IMG/VR virus record: IMGVR_UViG_3300033148_008064
Location: 1-42,487 of that record
DNA: 42,487 nucleotides
Source of the DNA: a virus
Reading direction: 5' to 3' (one strand)
Part shown: positions 1-6,200 of the stretch, piece after piece
Numbering within the stretch: position 1 is the stretch's first letter
Layout: each line of letters opens with the position of its first letter
Translations under genes and position numbers: made by a program
Notes under the pieces: model-generated
What the model was told of the DNA's origin: nothing
Database searches by the model: none
The model's input: the letters and a program-made list of their open reading frames with translations, nothing else

Positions 1-88
1 TTGTGTGACTCGTGGCGAACTTACACTCACGGTAGCGATCATCAGCCTGATCTTTGTGGGAATAGGAGTGCTGCTCTATTTCTTGTGA
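1..88 (+). CDS. 3' end of the small C-terminally anchored membrane protein (partial copy)
   Basis: Reading from base 2 gives the last 28 residues of the protein encoded in full at 42240-42461, ending with TGA at 86-88. It is present only because the contig ends overlap. The visible part is almost all one hydrophobic segment. See the full-length entry for interpretation. Confidence 0.85.
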   Translation, partial: CVTRGELTLTVAIISLIFVGIGVLLYFL

Positions 89-114
89 AGTAGTGAACTG
101 GGAGGGGAACTATG
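1..114. repeat. Terminal direct repeat closing the genome into a circle (copy 1)
   Basis: These 114 bases are identical to 42374-42487. The repeat covers the 3' end of a small membrane-protein gene, its stop, a strong ribosome binding site and the ATG of the M15 peptidase gene, so it is ordinary coding sequence and not a specialised end. The simplest reading is an assembly overlap of a circular or circularly permuted molecule. Confidence 0.95.
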
Positions 115-606
115 TTGAAGTTGGAATATATCCCGAAGGGTATCGACGAAATCGTTGAGTACTATGGCACCGCCGGCCGGATCGTCGACGGGCAGTTCAA
201 AGTCGATCCTGATTGGTTCACCGAAAACGTCAAGGTGTTTCACCTCTCTTTTCCCCTCCGGCAGAGCTGGGATTACCGGGAGATCCGAGCCTTTCATGCA
301 CACAAGAAAGTTGGCGCGGTTATGGTAGATGCCCTGGAGGAAATCCACGTTTTTTACGGGCTTCGGCTGATGCGACTGCACGGTCTTGATTTTTGGGGCG
401 GAGTATACAGTCCGCGGCTGAAGCGAGGATCCCGGGAACCATCGACACACTCCTGGGCGATAGCCATTGATTATTGTCCGGGGTTGGGACCGTATGATGA
501 GCCGACGCGGGTTCCCTGGCCGATCGTGGAAGCATTCCTGAAGCGGGGATTCGTGAATCTGCCGGAGAACGACGGGATGCACCATCAGGCCTGTGAAGGA
601 TTTTGA
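112..606 (+). CDS. M15-family peptidase, probable phage endolysin
   Basis: A 164-residue protein without a signal peptide. A His-x6-Asp zinc motif lies within STHSWAIAIDYC (H113, D120), and a third His is in the C-terminal GMHHQ (H157), where family members usually have MHF. This matches the M15 L,D/D,D-carboxypeptidase fold used by many phage endolysins to cut peptidoglycan peptide bridges. A strong GGGAGGGG site at 100-107 fixes the ATG start. The gene lies between a C-anchored membrane protein and a holin-like gene, as expected for a lysis cassette. Lacking a signal peptide, it should need a holin to reach the wall. The family call is firm; the exact bond cut is not known. Confidence 0.85.
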   Translation: MLKLEYIPKGIDEIVEYYGTAGRIVDGQFKVDPDWFTENVKVFHLSFPLRQSWDYREIRAFHAHKKVGAVMVDALEEIHVFYGLRLMRLHGLDFWGGVYSPRLKRGSREPSTHSWAIAIDYCPGLGPYDEPTRVPWPIVEAFLKRGFVNLPENDGMHHQACEGF

Positions 607-607
607 G

Positions 608-832
608 ATGAAATTGAATGCGAAGGACCTGCTGCAGAAAGCCTGGGTGTTCGAGGTGATCTGGCTCCTGCTCAATTTCCAGATCTGCCTGTATTTCTTT
701 CCCGCAAAAGTGGGGCCTTTCATGCAGGCGCTGCCGCTTCTCACAACGCTGATCGGTGGTCAGGGACTCCTGGCCGCGGCAGGTCCGGAGATCAAGCGGC
801 TGATCGAGTCAAAGAACGGGGGAGGCACATGA
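608..832 (+). CDS. Small membrane protein, holin candidate
   Basis: A 74-residue protein with one hydrophobic stretch near residues 13-31 (core VIWLLLNF) and a second, weaker one near 36-58 (core ALPLLTTLIGG), then a short charged tail. GAAGGA at 595-600 sits 7 bases before the ATG at 608, so I prefer this over the GTG at 593, which overlaps the peptidase gene. The stop overlaps the next start (ATGA). Position right after an endolysin gene and two predicted membrane helices suggest a holin. No sequence family was recognised. Confidence 0.6.
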   Translation: MKLNAKDLLQKAWVFEVIWLLLNFQICLYFFPAKVGPFMQALPLLTTLIGGQGLLAAAGPEIKRLIESKNGGGT

Positions 833-1281
833 AAAATGGCACGGCGATTGTTCTCTCTGTGGTGCTTCTGGTTATTGGGATTCTTCTTGGTGCTGGTGCC
901 GGCTGGATGGTGCGAGGACGAGCGGCCGACCGAGACTTGGCGGAGCTTGCTGAGCGAAGCGCTGCTGATCTCGCAGCGGCTCGAAAAGCTCAACGAGCAG
1001 CTGTCCAACGAGCTGACAGTCTCTCGTTCACGCTCAACCGAGCTGCAGACGCAGCTCGGGAACTTGCTGGACGAGCACGTGATGCTGAAGAGCGAGCTGA
1101 GCGATCTGAGGCGACAGTCCGAGAGCTTGTCCGGAAAGCTGCAGACCTCGAAGCAGGAATCGAAGTTGCTGCAGGAGCAGCTGAAGAAAGCGGAAGCCTC
1201 CTCCGACGCCTTCGCGAGATCCTTCTCCGACTACAAGCTGTTGGCCGAGGCGAGAATCAGGAGCCTCAAACGTCAACGTAA
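829..1281 (+). CDS. Inner-membrane spanin-like protein (frame 1 of an overlapping pair)
   Basis: A 150-residue protein with an N-terminal membrane helix near residues 6-28 (core VVLLVIGILLG), followed by an Ala/Arg/Glu-rich region of about 115 residues that should form a long coiled coil. This is the layout of Rz-type i-spanins, which join inner and outer membrane in the last step of lysis. The ATG overlaps the upstream stop (ATGA), implying coupling, but GGAGG at 821-825 is only 3 bases away, which is short. Almost the whole gene is overlapped by a second open frame (836-1342). A Leu/Glu/Gln-rich coiled coil in the other frame would give an Ala/Arg/Glu-rich shadow here, so this frame could be a by-product. 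Confidence 0.5.
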   Translation: MKNGTAIVLSVVLLVIGILLGAGAGWMVRGRAADRDLAELAERSAADLAAARKAQRAAVQRADSLSFTLNRAADAARELAGRARDAEERAERSEATVRELVRKAADLEAGIEVAAGAAEESGSLLRRLREILLRLQAVGRGENQEPQTST

Positions 1282-1342
1282 TCTGGCGGCGGGAGGCGGG
1301 ATCCTCGCGCTCATTCTGGCTGTTATCTTTGGGAGCCGGTAA
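836..1342 (+). CDS. Signal-peptide, coiled-coil, C-terminal-TM protein; spanin-like (frame 2 of the pair)
   Basis: A 168-residue protein in the +1 frame relative to 829-1281. It has a signal-like N-terminus (residues 1-26, ending PAGWC), a long Leu/Glu/Gln/Ser heptad region near 45-145, and a C-terminal hydrophobic segment (core GGILALILAVIF). An exported N-terminus plus C-terminal anchor recalls unimolecular spanins, although the Trp before the Cys is not a good lipobox. GGAGG at 821-825 is 10 bases from this ATG. The same ATGAAAAATGGC arrangement occurs at 26982, where the second ATG starts the protease gene, so this start is credible. It runs 61 bases beyond the other frame. Confidence 0.65.
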   Translation: MARRLFSLWCFWLLGFFLVLVPAGWCEDERPTETWRSLLSEALLISQRLEKLNEQLSNELTVSRSRSTELQTQLGNLLDEHVMLKSELSDLRRQSESLSGKLQTSKQESKLLQEQLKKAEASSDAFARSFSDYKLLAEARIRSLKRQRNLAAGGGILALILAVIFGSR

Positions 1343-1702
1343 GGCCTTGAGCTCTGACTGTTTTCTGACCAAAACATTGAAAAAGCTTCCTTAAACTGCC
1401 CGGATTCAGCGGAAAAGCGTAAGGAATACGCACAAAAGGCTCCTACGGTATCATTCCGGCCGGTTCGGGTCCGAGAGGCGGGCGGCTAGAACATCTACCG
1501 GCACTTTATCGGCATTTTATTTTCTGATGCCATGTCTTCATCTACGTATATGTATAGTAGAAACATCATTTTAGGGGTTGAAATCGTTCGTGATATGCGT
1601 AAATATCCTATATGTCCGTCGACGATGGGCCTTTTAAGCTGTGGGTCGCCGGTGCCCGGCGCTGAGGCTACGGTCACATCGATTCTTTTCTGAGCGTTCT
1701 GC

Positions 1703-1723
1703 TTTGGTACCGGGGGTACCAAA
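1703..1723. repeat. Inverted repeat of TTTGGTACC, possible integrase arm site
   Basis: TTTGGTACC and GGTACCAAA are separated by three G bases. The GGTACCAA half-motif returns twice as direct repeats at 1899-1908 and 1910-1918, just ahead of the integrase promoter. Tyrosine integrases of the lambda type bind short repeated arm sites beside the crossover core, so this is a reasonable candidate. It could instead bind a regulator of int. Confidence 0.4.
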
Positions 1724-1845
1724 ATGCGTTGCCAAGGGAGGCAAAGCCTGTTGTTGTCGAGGAAGCGCTATGCGTAGATTGCTACACATTTGCAAAGTAA
1801 AACCAGTTTTTTCCATAATAATGTTCCCCTAGGGGCTAAGTTTGC

Positions 1846-1888
1846 AAAACCGTAAGTTCTTTTATTGAAAGTACTTACGGTTTTCTTT
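1846..1888 (+). terminator. Hairpin with flanking A and T tracts; likely end of the late/lysis transcript
   Basis: AAAACCGTAAGT (1846-1857) pairs with ACTTACGGTTTT (1873-1884), leaving a 15-base loop and a downstream CTTTT. The flanking A and T tracts make it usable from both sides. It lies between the end of the lysis genes and the integrase promoter, where a late terminator is expected. A 12-bp inverted repeat could also be the attP core, although the 15-base spacing is long for that. Confidence 0.5.
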
Positions 1889-1924
1889 TGACCCCGAGGG
1901 TACCAAAAAGGTACCAACTTGCAA

Positions 1925-1953
1925 TTGCAAACACTGCCAAAGCGGGTTACAAT
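1925..1953 (+). promoter_or_regulatory. Integrase promoter, apparently leaderless
   Basis: TTGCAA (1925-1930), a 17-base spacer and TACAAT (1948-1953) form a good sigma70-type promoter. Only eight bases separate the -10 box from the integrase ATG at 1962, so transcription should start at or within two bases of the start codon. No Shine-Dalgarno sequence precedes this ATG, which agrees with a leaderless mRNA. Confidence 0.6.
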
Positions 1954-1961
1954 GTCCGATC

Positions 1962-3149
1962 ATGCCCCGTTTGCCGAAAACATATCATGAGCATTTCCGC
2001 CTGAAGAAGAAACGGGGCCGCTGGTATGTGCTGTACCGCGGCGATGAAGCGCATCCCAGATCCACAGGGATCCCGGTAGACACCAGGTTCGCTGACGAGA
2101 ACGAATCGGCTGCGGTGAACTGGGCCTATGCGAATCTCTACCAGGACAAGCCGAAGTCCATCACCCTGGAGGAATACGCACACGGGTTCTTCGATCCAGA
2201 GACTTGCAAGTGGACCAGGCGCAATATCACCGGCCGGCGGCAGAGGCAGTTCAACTCCCTCTATCTGAGCACCAAGCGAGGCTATCTGAAGAACTACATC
2301 ATTCCCCGGTTTCGCTCCGTGCCGCTGCATATGATCACCGCGGACATGATCGACGATTGGCTCGAGGAGCTGGACTCGGTCCAATACGGGACCCCGCTCT
2401 CCGGATCCTCACTGGACAAGGTCCTGCATACTTTGCGGATCATCCTGCAGCAGGCCAAGCGCGACGGCCTGGTCAAGGAGAATGCGGCCTACGACATCGA
2501 GCCCTTCGATACCACCAAGGGAAGCCGCAAACGCGAGCCTTTCACCCGGGCGGAGGTCCGGAAGCTCTATCCGGGGGACCTGCAGGAGTGTGTCCGCATC
2601 TGGGGCACAATGCAGTGGTACAGCTACTTCCTGATGATGTACACCGGCGGCTTGCGGCCGCAAGAGGTCAGCGCCTTTGAGTATCGCGACTGGATCCAGG
2701 AAGAACACGGCGCCATCTTCCACCAGCGCCTGGATACGAACACTATGCAGATCCTGGAGGGGTTAAAGACGGTCAAGAACGGGATGACCGTGAAGGCGGT
2801 GCCGTTCAGCGACCGTCTCGAGGAGGTACTTCGAGGCTTGGTGTTCCGGGGGACTCCCACCACGGGGCTGTTCTTTCTCTCGGAGAACGGCCGGCCGATC
2901 GGTTCAGAGACGGCCAACAAGCACTTCAAGGCCTCGGCGAAGCGGGCCAGCGTGGAGCTCGGGAAGCGGACCCAATATAGCCTCCGGCATACCTACTACA
3001 CCGAGCTTCTCAAGGAGATCCCGGAGCGGGATGTGGAGCAGCTTGCAGGGCACACCACACTGCGCAAGGAATACGACCATCGGAAGGGGATCGATTTTTT
3101 GCGCCGACGTCAATCGATCCGAGCGGCCGTGAACGGGCTTACTGCGTGA
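1962..3149 (+). CDS. int: Tyrosine recombinase (integrase)
   Basis: A 395-residue protein with an N-terminal arm-binding-like part (1-60), a SAM-like core-binding domain (about 65-185) and a C-terminal catalytic domain. Catalytic residues visible are R232 (TGGLRPQE), a Lys near 269-278, R342 (YSLRHTYY), H364 (LAGH) and Y371 (EYDH). The first His of the usual HxxR box is Tyr339 here, a tolerated change in some members. The enzyme should catalyse integration and, with a directionality factor, excision. The gene lacks a ribosome binding site and follows a promoter by eight bases. A C-terminal integrase-like fragment follows it in another frame. Confidence 0.9.
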   Translation: MPRLPKTYHEHFRLKKKRGRWYVLYRGDEAHPRSTGIPVDTRFADENESAAVNWAYANLYQDKPKSITLEEYAHGFFDPETCKWTRRNITGRRQRQFNSLYLSTKRGYLKNYIIPRFRSVPLHMITADMIDDWLEELDSVQYGTPLSGSSLDKVLHTLRIILQQAKRDGLVKENAAYDIEPFDTTKGSRKREPFTRAEVRKLYPGDLQECVRIWGTMQWYSYFLMMYTGGLRPQEVSAFEYRDWIQEEHGAIFHQRLDTNTMQILEGLKTVKNGMTVKAVPFSDRLEEVLRGLVFRGTPTTGLFFLSENGRPIGSETANKHFKASAKRASVELGKRTQYSLRHTYYTELLKEIPERDVEQLAGHTTLRKEYDHRKGIDFLRRRQSIRAAVNGLTA

Positions 3150-3256
3150 ATCGATCCCAAAGGATCCGGGAAGTCCTGGGCTGGAAGCAGGAGACGACGC
3201 AAAACGGCTATACAGAGTTCAGTCCGGGGGACCTAGGGGACCTGCGGCAGGATTGA
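3146..3256 (+). pseudogene. Remnant resembling the C-terminus of another tyrosine integrase
   Basis: A short frame opening at a GTG inside the integrase stop region encodes 36 residues. It contains IREVLGWKQETTQNGYTEFS and then a GDL.DLR stretch. The spacing of LGW to Tyr, and the acidic tail, resemble the last segment of tyrosine recombinases, where LG[HW] precedes the nucleophile Tyr. The intact integrase already carries its own version (LAGH...EYDH), so this looks like residue of a replaced integrase. It might instead be a real small protein. I rely on pattern similarity only. Confidence 0.4.
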
Positions 3257-3348
3257 AACACTGCTAGATCGGCCCACTTTCATAGCCCTGGTAAACCGAA
3301 TGGATGGCGGGATACTTCGTCCTGTCCGGCGCTCGTTATCGGTACTTC

Positions 3349-3377
3349 TTGTTTCCCAGGCTACAAACAGATATACT
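3349..3377 (+). promoter_or_regulatory. Promoter of the DUF3800/BECR-like gene pair
   Basis: TTGTTT (3349-3354), a 17-base spacer and TATACT (3372-3377) precede the TTG start at 3411. The expected leader of about 27 bases includes GGAG at 3397-3400. A private promoter suggests the pair is expressed independently, for example during lysogeny. Confidence 0.55.
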
Positions 3378-3410
3378 TCTATGTGAAAACCGAACTGGAG
3401 TTAGCTCACC

Positions 3411-4121
3411 TTGCCAGAAACATATAATCTCTATTGTGATGAAAGCTGCCACCTCGAGAAAGACGGCCAATTGGTAATGGTGTTGGGAGCGGTTTGGTGT
3501 CCTATCGAGAAGAAAAGCGAAATCACCAAACGCCTTCGCGAAATCAAAGCTGATCATGGTCTTCCATCTCATTTTGAAACGAAATGGAGCAAAGTATCTC
3601 CGGCCAAGACATCGTTCTATCTGGACACGATTGACTACTTTTTCGACGACGATGATCTCCATTTCAGAGCTTTAGTAGTGCCAGATAAGTCGAAACTCGA
3701 TCACAAAGCTTTCAACCAGAAACATGATGATTTCTATTACAAGATCTACTTTGATATGTTGAAAACTATTCTTCTCCCGTCCGCGAGGTATCGTATCTAC
3801 ATAGATGTGAAGGATACTCGAGGGGCTACAAAGATCAAGAAACTCCATGAGGTCTTGTGCAACAACATATATGACTTTTCAGCGGAGATTATCGAAAGGG
3901 TACAACTGGTAAGATCTAATGAGATGGAGCTTCTCCAGCTCACCGATCTATTGATCGGTGCAATTAGCTATGCAAATCGAAGGCTAAGTAAGAGTCGGGC
4001 TAAGATGACTTTGGTAGATAGAATGCGGGAAAGATCGGGATACACTCTCATGAAGACAACGTTGTATCGGGAGAACAAGGTGAACATACTGTGCTGGCAA
4101 GCAAGGGAGCTATCTGATTGA
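3411..4121 (+). CDS. DUF3800 domain protein
   Basis: A 236-residue protein starting at TTG, with GGAG ten bases upstream. The early YCDES motif (residues 8-12), an acidic DDDD stretch near 79, an IDVKDTRG segment near 132 and the late QLTDLLIGA motif (about 176-184) are the pattern of DUF3800. That family is thought to have an RNase H-like fold, with conserved acidic residues that may bind metal; its function is not established. It is common in prophage accessory regions and near defence genes. The TGA overlaps the TTG of the next gene, so the two are co-translated. Base composition is more AT-rich than in the adjacent integrase, hinting at separate acquisition. Confidence 0.75.
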   Translation: MPETYNLYCDESCHLEKDGQLVMVLGAVWCPIEKKSEITKRLREIKADHGLPSHFETKWSKVSPAKTSFYLDTIDYFFDDDDLHFRALVVPDKSKLDHKAFNQKHDDFYYKIYFDMLKTILLPSARYRIYIDVKDTRGATKIKKLHEVLCNNIYDFSAEIIERVQLVRSNEMELLQLTDLLIGAISYANRRLSKSRAKMTLVDRMRERSGYTLMKTTLYRENKVNILCWQARELSD

Positions 4122-4603
4122 GTTCTTTCCCGGATTTCTTGCCTGCGTTGGTTTCTACGAATGGATCCTGGCCCACTGTGCTCAATAGACTCTATTCTGT
4201 ATTCAAAGAGGACATTGTGTCCCTGCGTTTCGGTGGTATGAAAGTAATCACAGACAACCGGATACTGCCCGACGGAGACGGAAAAGAAGAGGGATTTTGG
4301 CACCTCATCACACGCATGGATCGGGATAGGGAGAAACGACTACTGGATCCGCGACGAGCAGAAAGGCTGCGTTGGATCAGGTCGATTATTGAAAATCATG
4401 ATAGGGAAGAGGTTCTGGTGTTTGAATACAGGGAGGAAACATCCAGAAAGGGTCTACGTACATATTTTTGGCTTTCAGACCATAACTATGTGATAATCCT
4501 ACAGAAGAGGGGGAGAGTATACGTTCTATTGACTGCCTACTTCATAAGCAGCAACAACGTCCGCAATGATCTAAGACGAAAGTATAAAGAAAGCCAGAAA
4601 TGA
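4118..4603 (+). CDS. Possible BECR-fold RNase-like protein, partner of the DUF3800 gene
   Basis: A 161-residue protein beginning at a TTG that overlaps the previous stop (TTGA). The C-terminal half carries RRAERLRWIRSIIEN, then a .TYFWLSDHNYVIIL strand pair, VYVLLTAYFI and a closing RRKYKES. This order resembles phage nuclease-like domains of the barnase/EndoU/colicin/RelE (BECR) group. I recognise the pattern only loosely. If right, it would be an RNA-cleaving toxin or host-takeover factor, with the DUF3800 protein as its coupled partner. No antitoxin-like gene is visible beyond that partner. Confidence 0.45.
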   Translation: MSSFPDFLPALVSTNGSWPTVLNRLYSVFKEDIVSLRFGGMKVITDNRILPDGDGKEEGFWHLITRMDRDREKRLLDPRRAERLRWIRSIIENHDREEVLVFEYREETSRKGLRTYFWLSDHNYVIILQKRGRVYVLLTAYFISSNNVRNDLRRKYKESQK

Positions 4604-4691
4604 CAGAAGCCGCCCTCGAGCGGCCTCCGAGCTCCTTCTACACCTGGCAGATGAGCTTCTGTCTATACTATCGCACATACTCATCTTGCTG

Positions 4692-4823
4692 TCAAACACT
4701 TTTTTTGCTCTTTTTTGCTGTTTCCTCTGCTCCAGAGGCCCGCTGGGCCTGCAGGACCTCTTCCACCTGGTGCGGCTGCATCACGCCGATCCGGACCAGA
4801 AACTCGCCGATCTTCTCACTCAT
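4692..4823 (-). CDS. 43-residue protein with a KIGEFLVRIG motif, probably truncated
   Basis: The protein begins MSEKIGEFLVRIGVMQPHQV and continues EEVLQAQR, then ends in a Lys/Ser-rich tail that is coded by an A-rich stretch. I associate the first 28 residues with a short helical domain found in spirochaetal chromosomal proteins, where it is followed by a GD.RLFGEIAI segment that is missing here. The reading is open and regular, but the ribosome binding site is weak. It may be a captured host gene fragment. The motif is the best single hint at host lineage in the window. Confidence 0.55.
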   Translation of the reverse strand: MSEKIGEFLVRIGVMQPHQVEEVLQAQRASGAEETAKKSKKSV

Positions 4824-4858
4824 ATCTCAATTCCGTCAGAATTTCGCCGACGCGACCA

Positions 4859-5134
4859 CTAGAGCATCCCAAAGAATACATCGATGCGTTTTTTCAGCGG
4901 TCGATCTCCTCCAGGCGTTCTTGTGGCATCCTCGAGCTCAGTTTGATAGAATTTGATACTATGGTGTTCCTTGCCAATATATATTACCAATCGATGAAAA
5001 CTAGGTCCTTTATCATCCGAACTTTTAAACCATGACAGGGCATTTATTCGTTTAGCAAAATCCGGCCGCTCTTTCTGGATGTAGTCGGTTACGATCTGCT
5101 TTCCGTCTTGAATCTGTATTTCGTAGTCGTCCAT
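4859..5134 (-). CDS. Hypothetical protein, 91 residues
   Basis: A soluble, charged protein with no membrane segment or signal peptide. The sequence alternates short strands and helices, with a central LVIYIGKE strand, and ends KKRIDVFFGML. AAAGGG lies just before the ATG. It is leftward like its neighbours and is separated from the lipoprotein gene at 5231 by a strong terminator, so it probably has its own promoter or depends on read-through. I do not recognise a family. Confidence 0.5.
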   Translation of the reverse strand: MDDYEIQIQDGKQIVTDYIQKERPDFAKRINALSWFKSSDDKGPSFHRLVIYIGKEHHSIKFYQTELEDATRTPGGDRPLKKRIDVFFGML

Positions 5135-5150
5135 TGCCCTTTCTACTCAG

Positions 5151-5220
5151 AAAAATCCCCTCGCCCCGGAAACGCGTTAAGCCCTAGCGGATACCGGGAG
5201 TAGTTCGCCCCAGAGCGAGG
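5151..5220 (-). terminator. Rho-independent terminator of the leftward lipoprotein gene
   Basis: On the minus strand CCTCGCTCTGG (5220-5210) pairs with CCGGGGCGAGG (5169-5159) over 11 positions, two of them G-T, and is followed by GGATTTTT. The loop is long, about 40 bases. Its place ten bases beyond the stop of the gene at 5231-5725 fits a terminator for that gene. Confidence 0.6.
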
Positions 5221-5230
5221 AGGAATTCGT

Positions 5231-5725
5231 TCATTTTATCGATACTTCTTCTACATTAATGCTTGCATATTCATATTCAGGAGAACGTCTATGCATAATT
5301 TCAAACTCTTTAGACATTCCGGGACCCAGGGTGTCATTCGAATTGGTGAAATCGGTGTCTATGACATTCTTCTCAGCATCCTTATAATGTGCTGTAATTT
5401 TATAATAGCGTATCGTTTGGTCGCCAGTGTTCTTTACACGTCCCCTGATATAGCTATAATCTCCCTTGAAAGTCCATTTCCATCCTTCTTCAATTTGCAC
5501 AAAATCGAGATAGTCCTCATCTTCTTCATCTTGAATTGCTAACATCCAGCCAAGTGCTTTCTGTCGATCATTTTGATAATGCTTCCGGACAAGGACTCGA
5601 GCTTTTGAATAATTTCTTGCGACTAAAGCTGTCATAATTTCTTCATCTTTTTGTTTTTCAGTTTTGCAGCTCAATATCGAAAAGACTATCAGGAAAAGGA
5701 AAACGATTTGAATTAATTTCTTCAT
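5231..5725 (-). CDS. Lipoprotein with an FxLYD domain
   Basis: A 164-residue protein with a lipoprotein signal peptide (MKKLIQIVFLFLIVFSILSC, Cys20 as the lipidated residue). Residues about 88-150 form an FxLYD-type beta-sandwich: SYIRGRVKNTGDQTIRYYKI is the recognisable core, followed by an acidic spacer and an LGPGMSKEFEI strand. FxLYD domains are extracellular protein-interaction modules of unknown ligand. Surface lipoproteins in prophages are usually lysogenic-conversion genes, for example masking a receptor. GAAGAGGGGGG gives the ribosome site. The gene has its own promoter and terminator, so it is probably expressed in the lysogen. Confidence 0.75.
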   Translation of the reverse strand: MKKLIQIVFLFLIVFSILSCKTEKQKDEEIMTALVARNYSKARVLVRKHYQNDRQKALGWMLAIQDEEDEDYLDFVQIEEGWKWTFKGDYSYIRGRVKNTGDQTIRYYKITAHYKDAEKNVIDTDFTNSNDTLGPGMSKEFEIMHRRSPEYEYASINVEEVSIK

Positions 5726-5745
5726 CTCACAACCCCCCTCTTCTA

Positions 5746-5773
5746 ATTATATCCCATCCCCGCCATTCCGCAA
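5746..5773 (-). promoter_or_regulatory. Promoter of the FxLYD lipoprotein gene
   Basis: On the minus strand TTGCGG (5773-5768), a 16-base spacer and TATAAT (5751-5746) lie 21 bases ahead of the start codon at 5725. Most of the spacer and -35 region belongs to a 24-base element that recurs upstream of the neighbouring lipoprotein gene. Confidence 0.55.
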
Positions 5774-5776
5774 TCA
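5753..5776 (-). repeat. 24-bp imperfect repeat upstream of lipoprotein gene 1
   Basis: On the plus strand it starts CCCATCCCC and ends CCGCAATCA. It matches 6201-6224 at 21 of 24 positions. Both copies lie on the upstream side of a lipoprotein gene and just before a TATAAT box, so the pair may be a shared promoter element or regulator site. Confidence 0.6.
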
Positions 5777-5816
5777 AAGTGTTTTATCCTCCAGCCCAAG
5801 GATTCCAATAAGTGAA

Positions 5817-6161
5817 CTACTCCACGTAGCCGGCGACTTGAATGATATCCGCATCTAATCCGGTATTCTCTCTGAATAGCGCACCATCGACATAGATTCT
5901 TGCGGTCACTGTCCCCGTACTCAAACTATTGGTAACCGTCAGGATCACATAGTCGCCCTTTTCAGTTTCCACGTCCACCGACCATGGAGACGGTCGATCA
6001 ATGAACGTGTTGAAACCGCCTGACCAGAAATAATTTCCGAGGACCAATCCAGAGGTCGAACTTGCGTAGAACCGCACGGTGCGGCCTGGGTCCAGATCAC
6101 ACGATAGCAGTAGAAAAATAACAAGAATGACCAGTAATGCAGCAATAATCTTTCTTTTCAT
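5817..6161 (-). CDS. Small surface lipoprotein
   Basis: A 114-residue protein starting MKRKIIAALLVILVIFLLLS with Cys21 as the lipidation site. An in-frame start further upstream is possible, but GGAGGG seven bases before this ATG decides it. The mature part (residues 22-114) is rich in Thr, Ser, Val and Tyr, with strand-like segments (GDYVILTVT, GTVTARIYVDGA), and is probably a small beta-sandwich. No named domain was recognised. It is paired with the FxLYD lipoprotein, with which it shares an upstream repeat, and is a second candidate lysogenic-conversion surface protein. Confidence 0.7.
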   Translation of the reverse strand: MKRKIIAALLVILVIFLLLSCDLDPGRTVRFYASSTSGLVLGNYFWSGGFNTFIDRPSPWSVDVETEKGDYVILTVTNSLSTGTVTARIYVDGALFRENTGLDADIIQVAGYVE

Positions 6162-6200
6162 ATCGCAGCCCTCCTTCTCTTCATTATACACCATCCTCCC

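Larger units (their letters stand above)
1343..1961. other. Repeat-rich non-coding region upstream of integrase; probable attP
   Basis: I see no convincing gene in these 619 bases. The region contains GGTACCAA-type motifs (1703-1723, 1899-1908, 1910-1918), several TTGCAA motifs (1789-1796, 1841-1848, 1919-1930), a CCCCTAGGGG palindrome (1826-1835), an inverted repeat CGCCGG-TGC-CCGGCG (1647-1661), TTGCC-N6-GGCAA (1729-1744) and a 12-bp-stem hairpin (1846-1884). Dense short repeats next to int are typical of attachment sites with integrase arm sites and excisionase sites. No host att sequence is available, so the core crossover cannot be placed. Confidence 0.5.

Noticed and set aside
1455-1480. 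T-arm-like sequence GGTTCGGGTCC, possible tRNA end or att core
   Set aside because: Only three base pairs form on either side of the loop, the loop lacks the usual A, and no acceptor or anticodon stem is found.
4604-4691. Possible terminator GCCGC-CCTCGA-GCGGC between convergent genes
   Set aside because: A short stem exists, but no T tract follows on either strand.
4600-4956. Rightward frame of 118 codons after the BECR-like gene
   Set aside because: Cys/Ser/Arg-rich shadow; the minus strand carries two better genes here.
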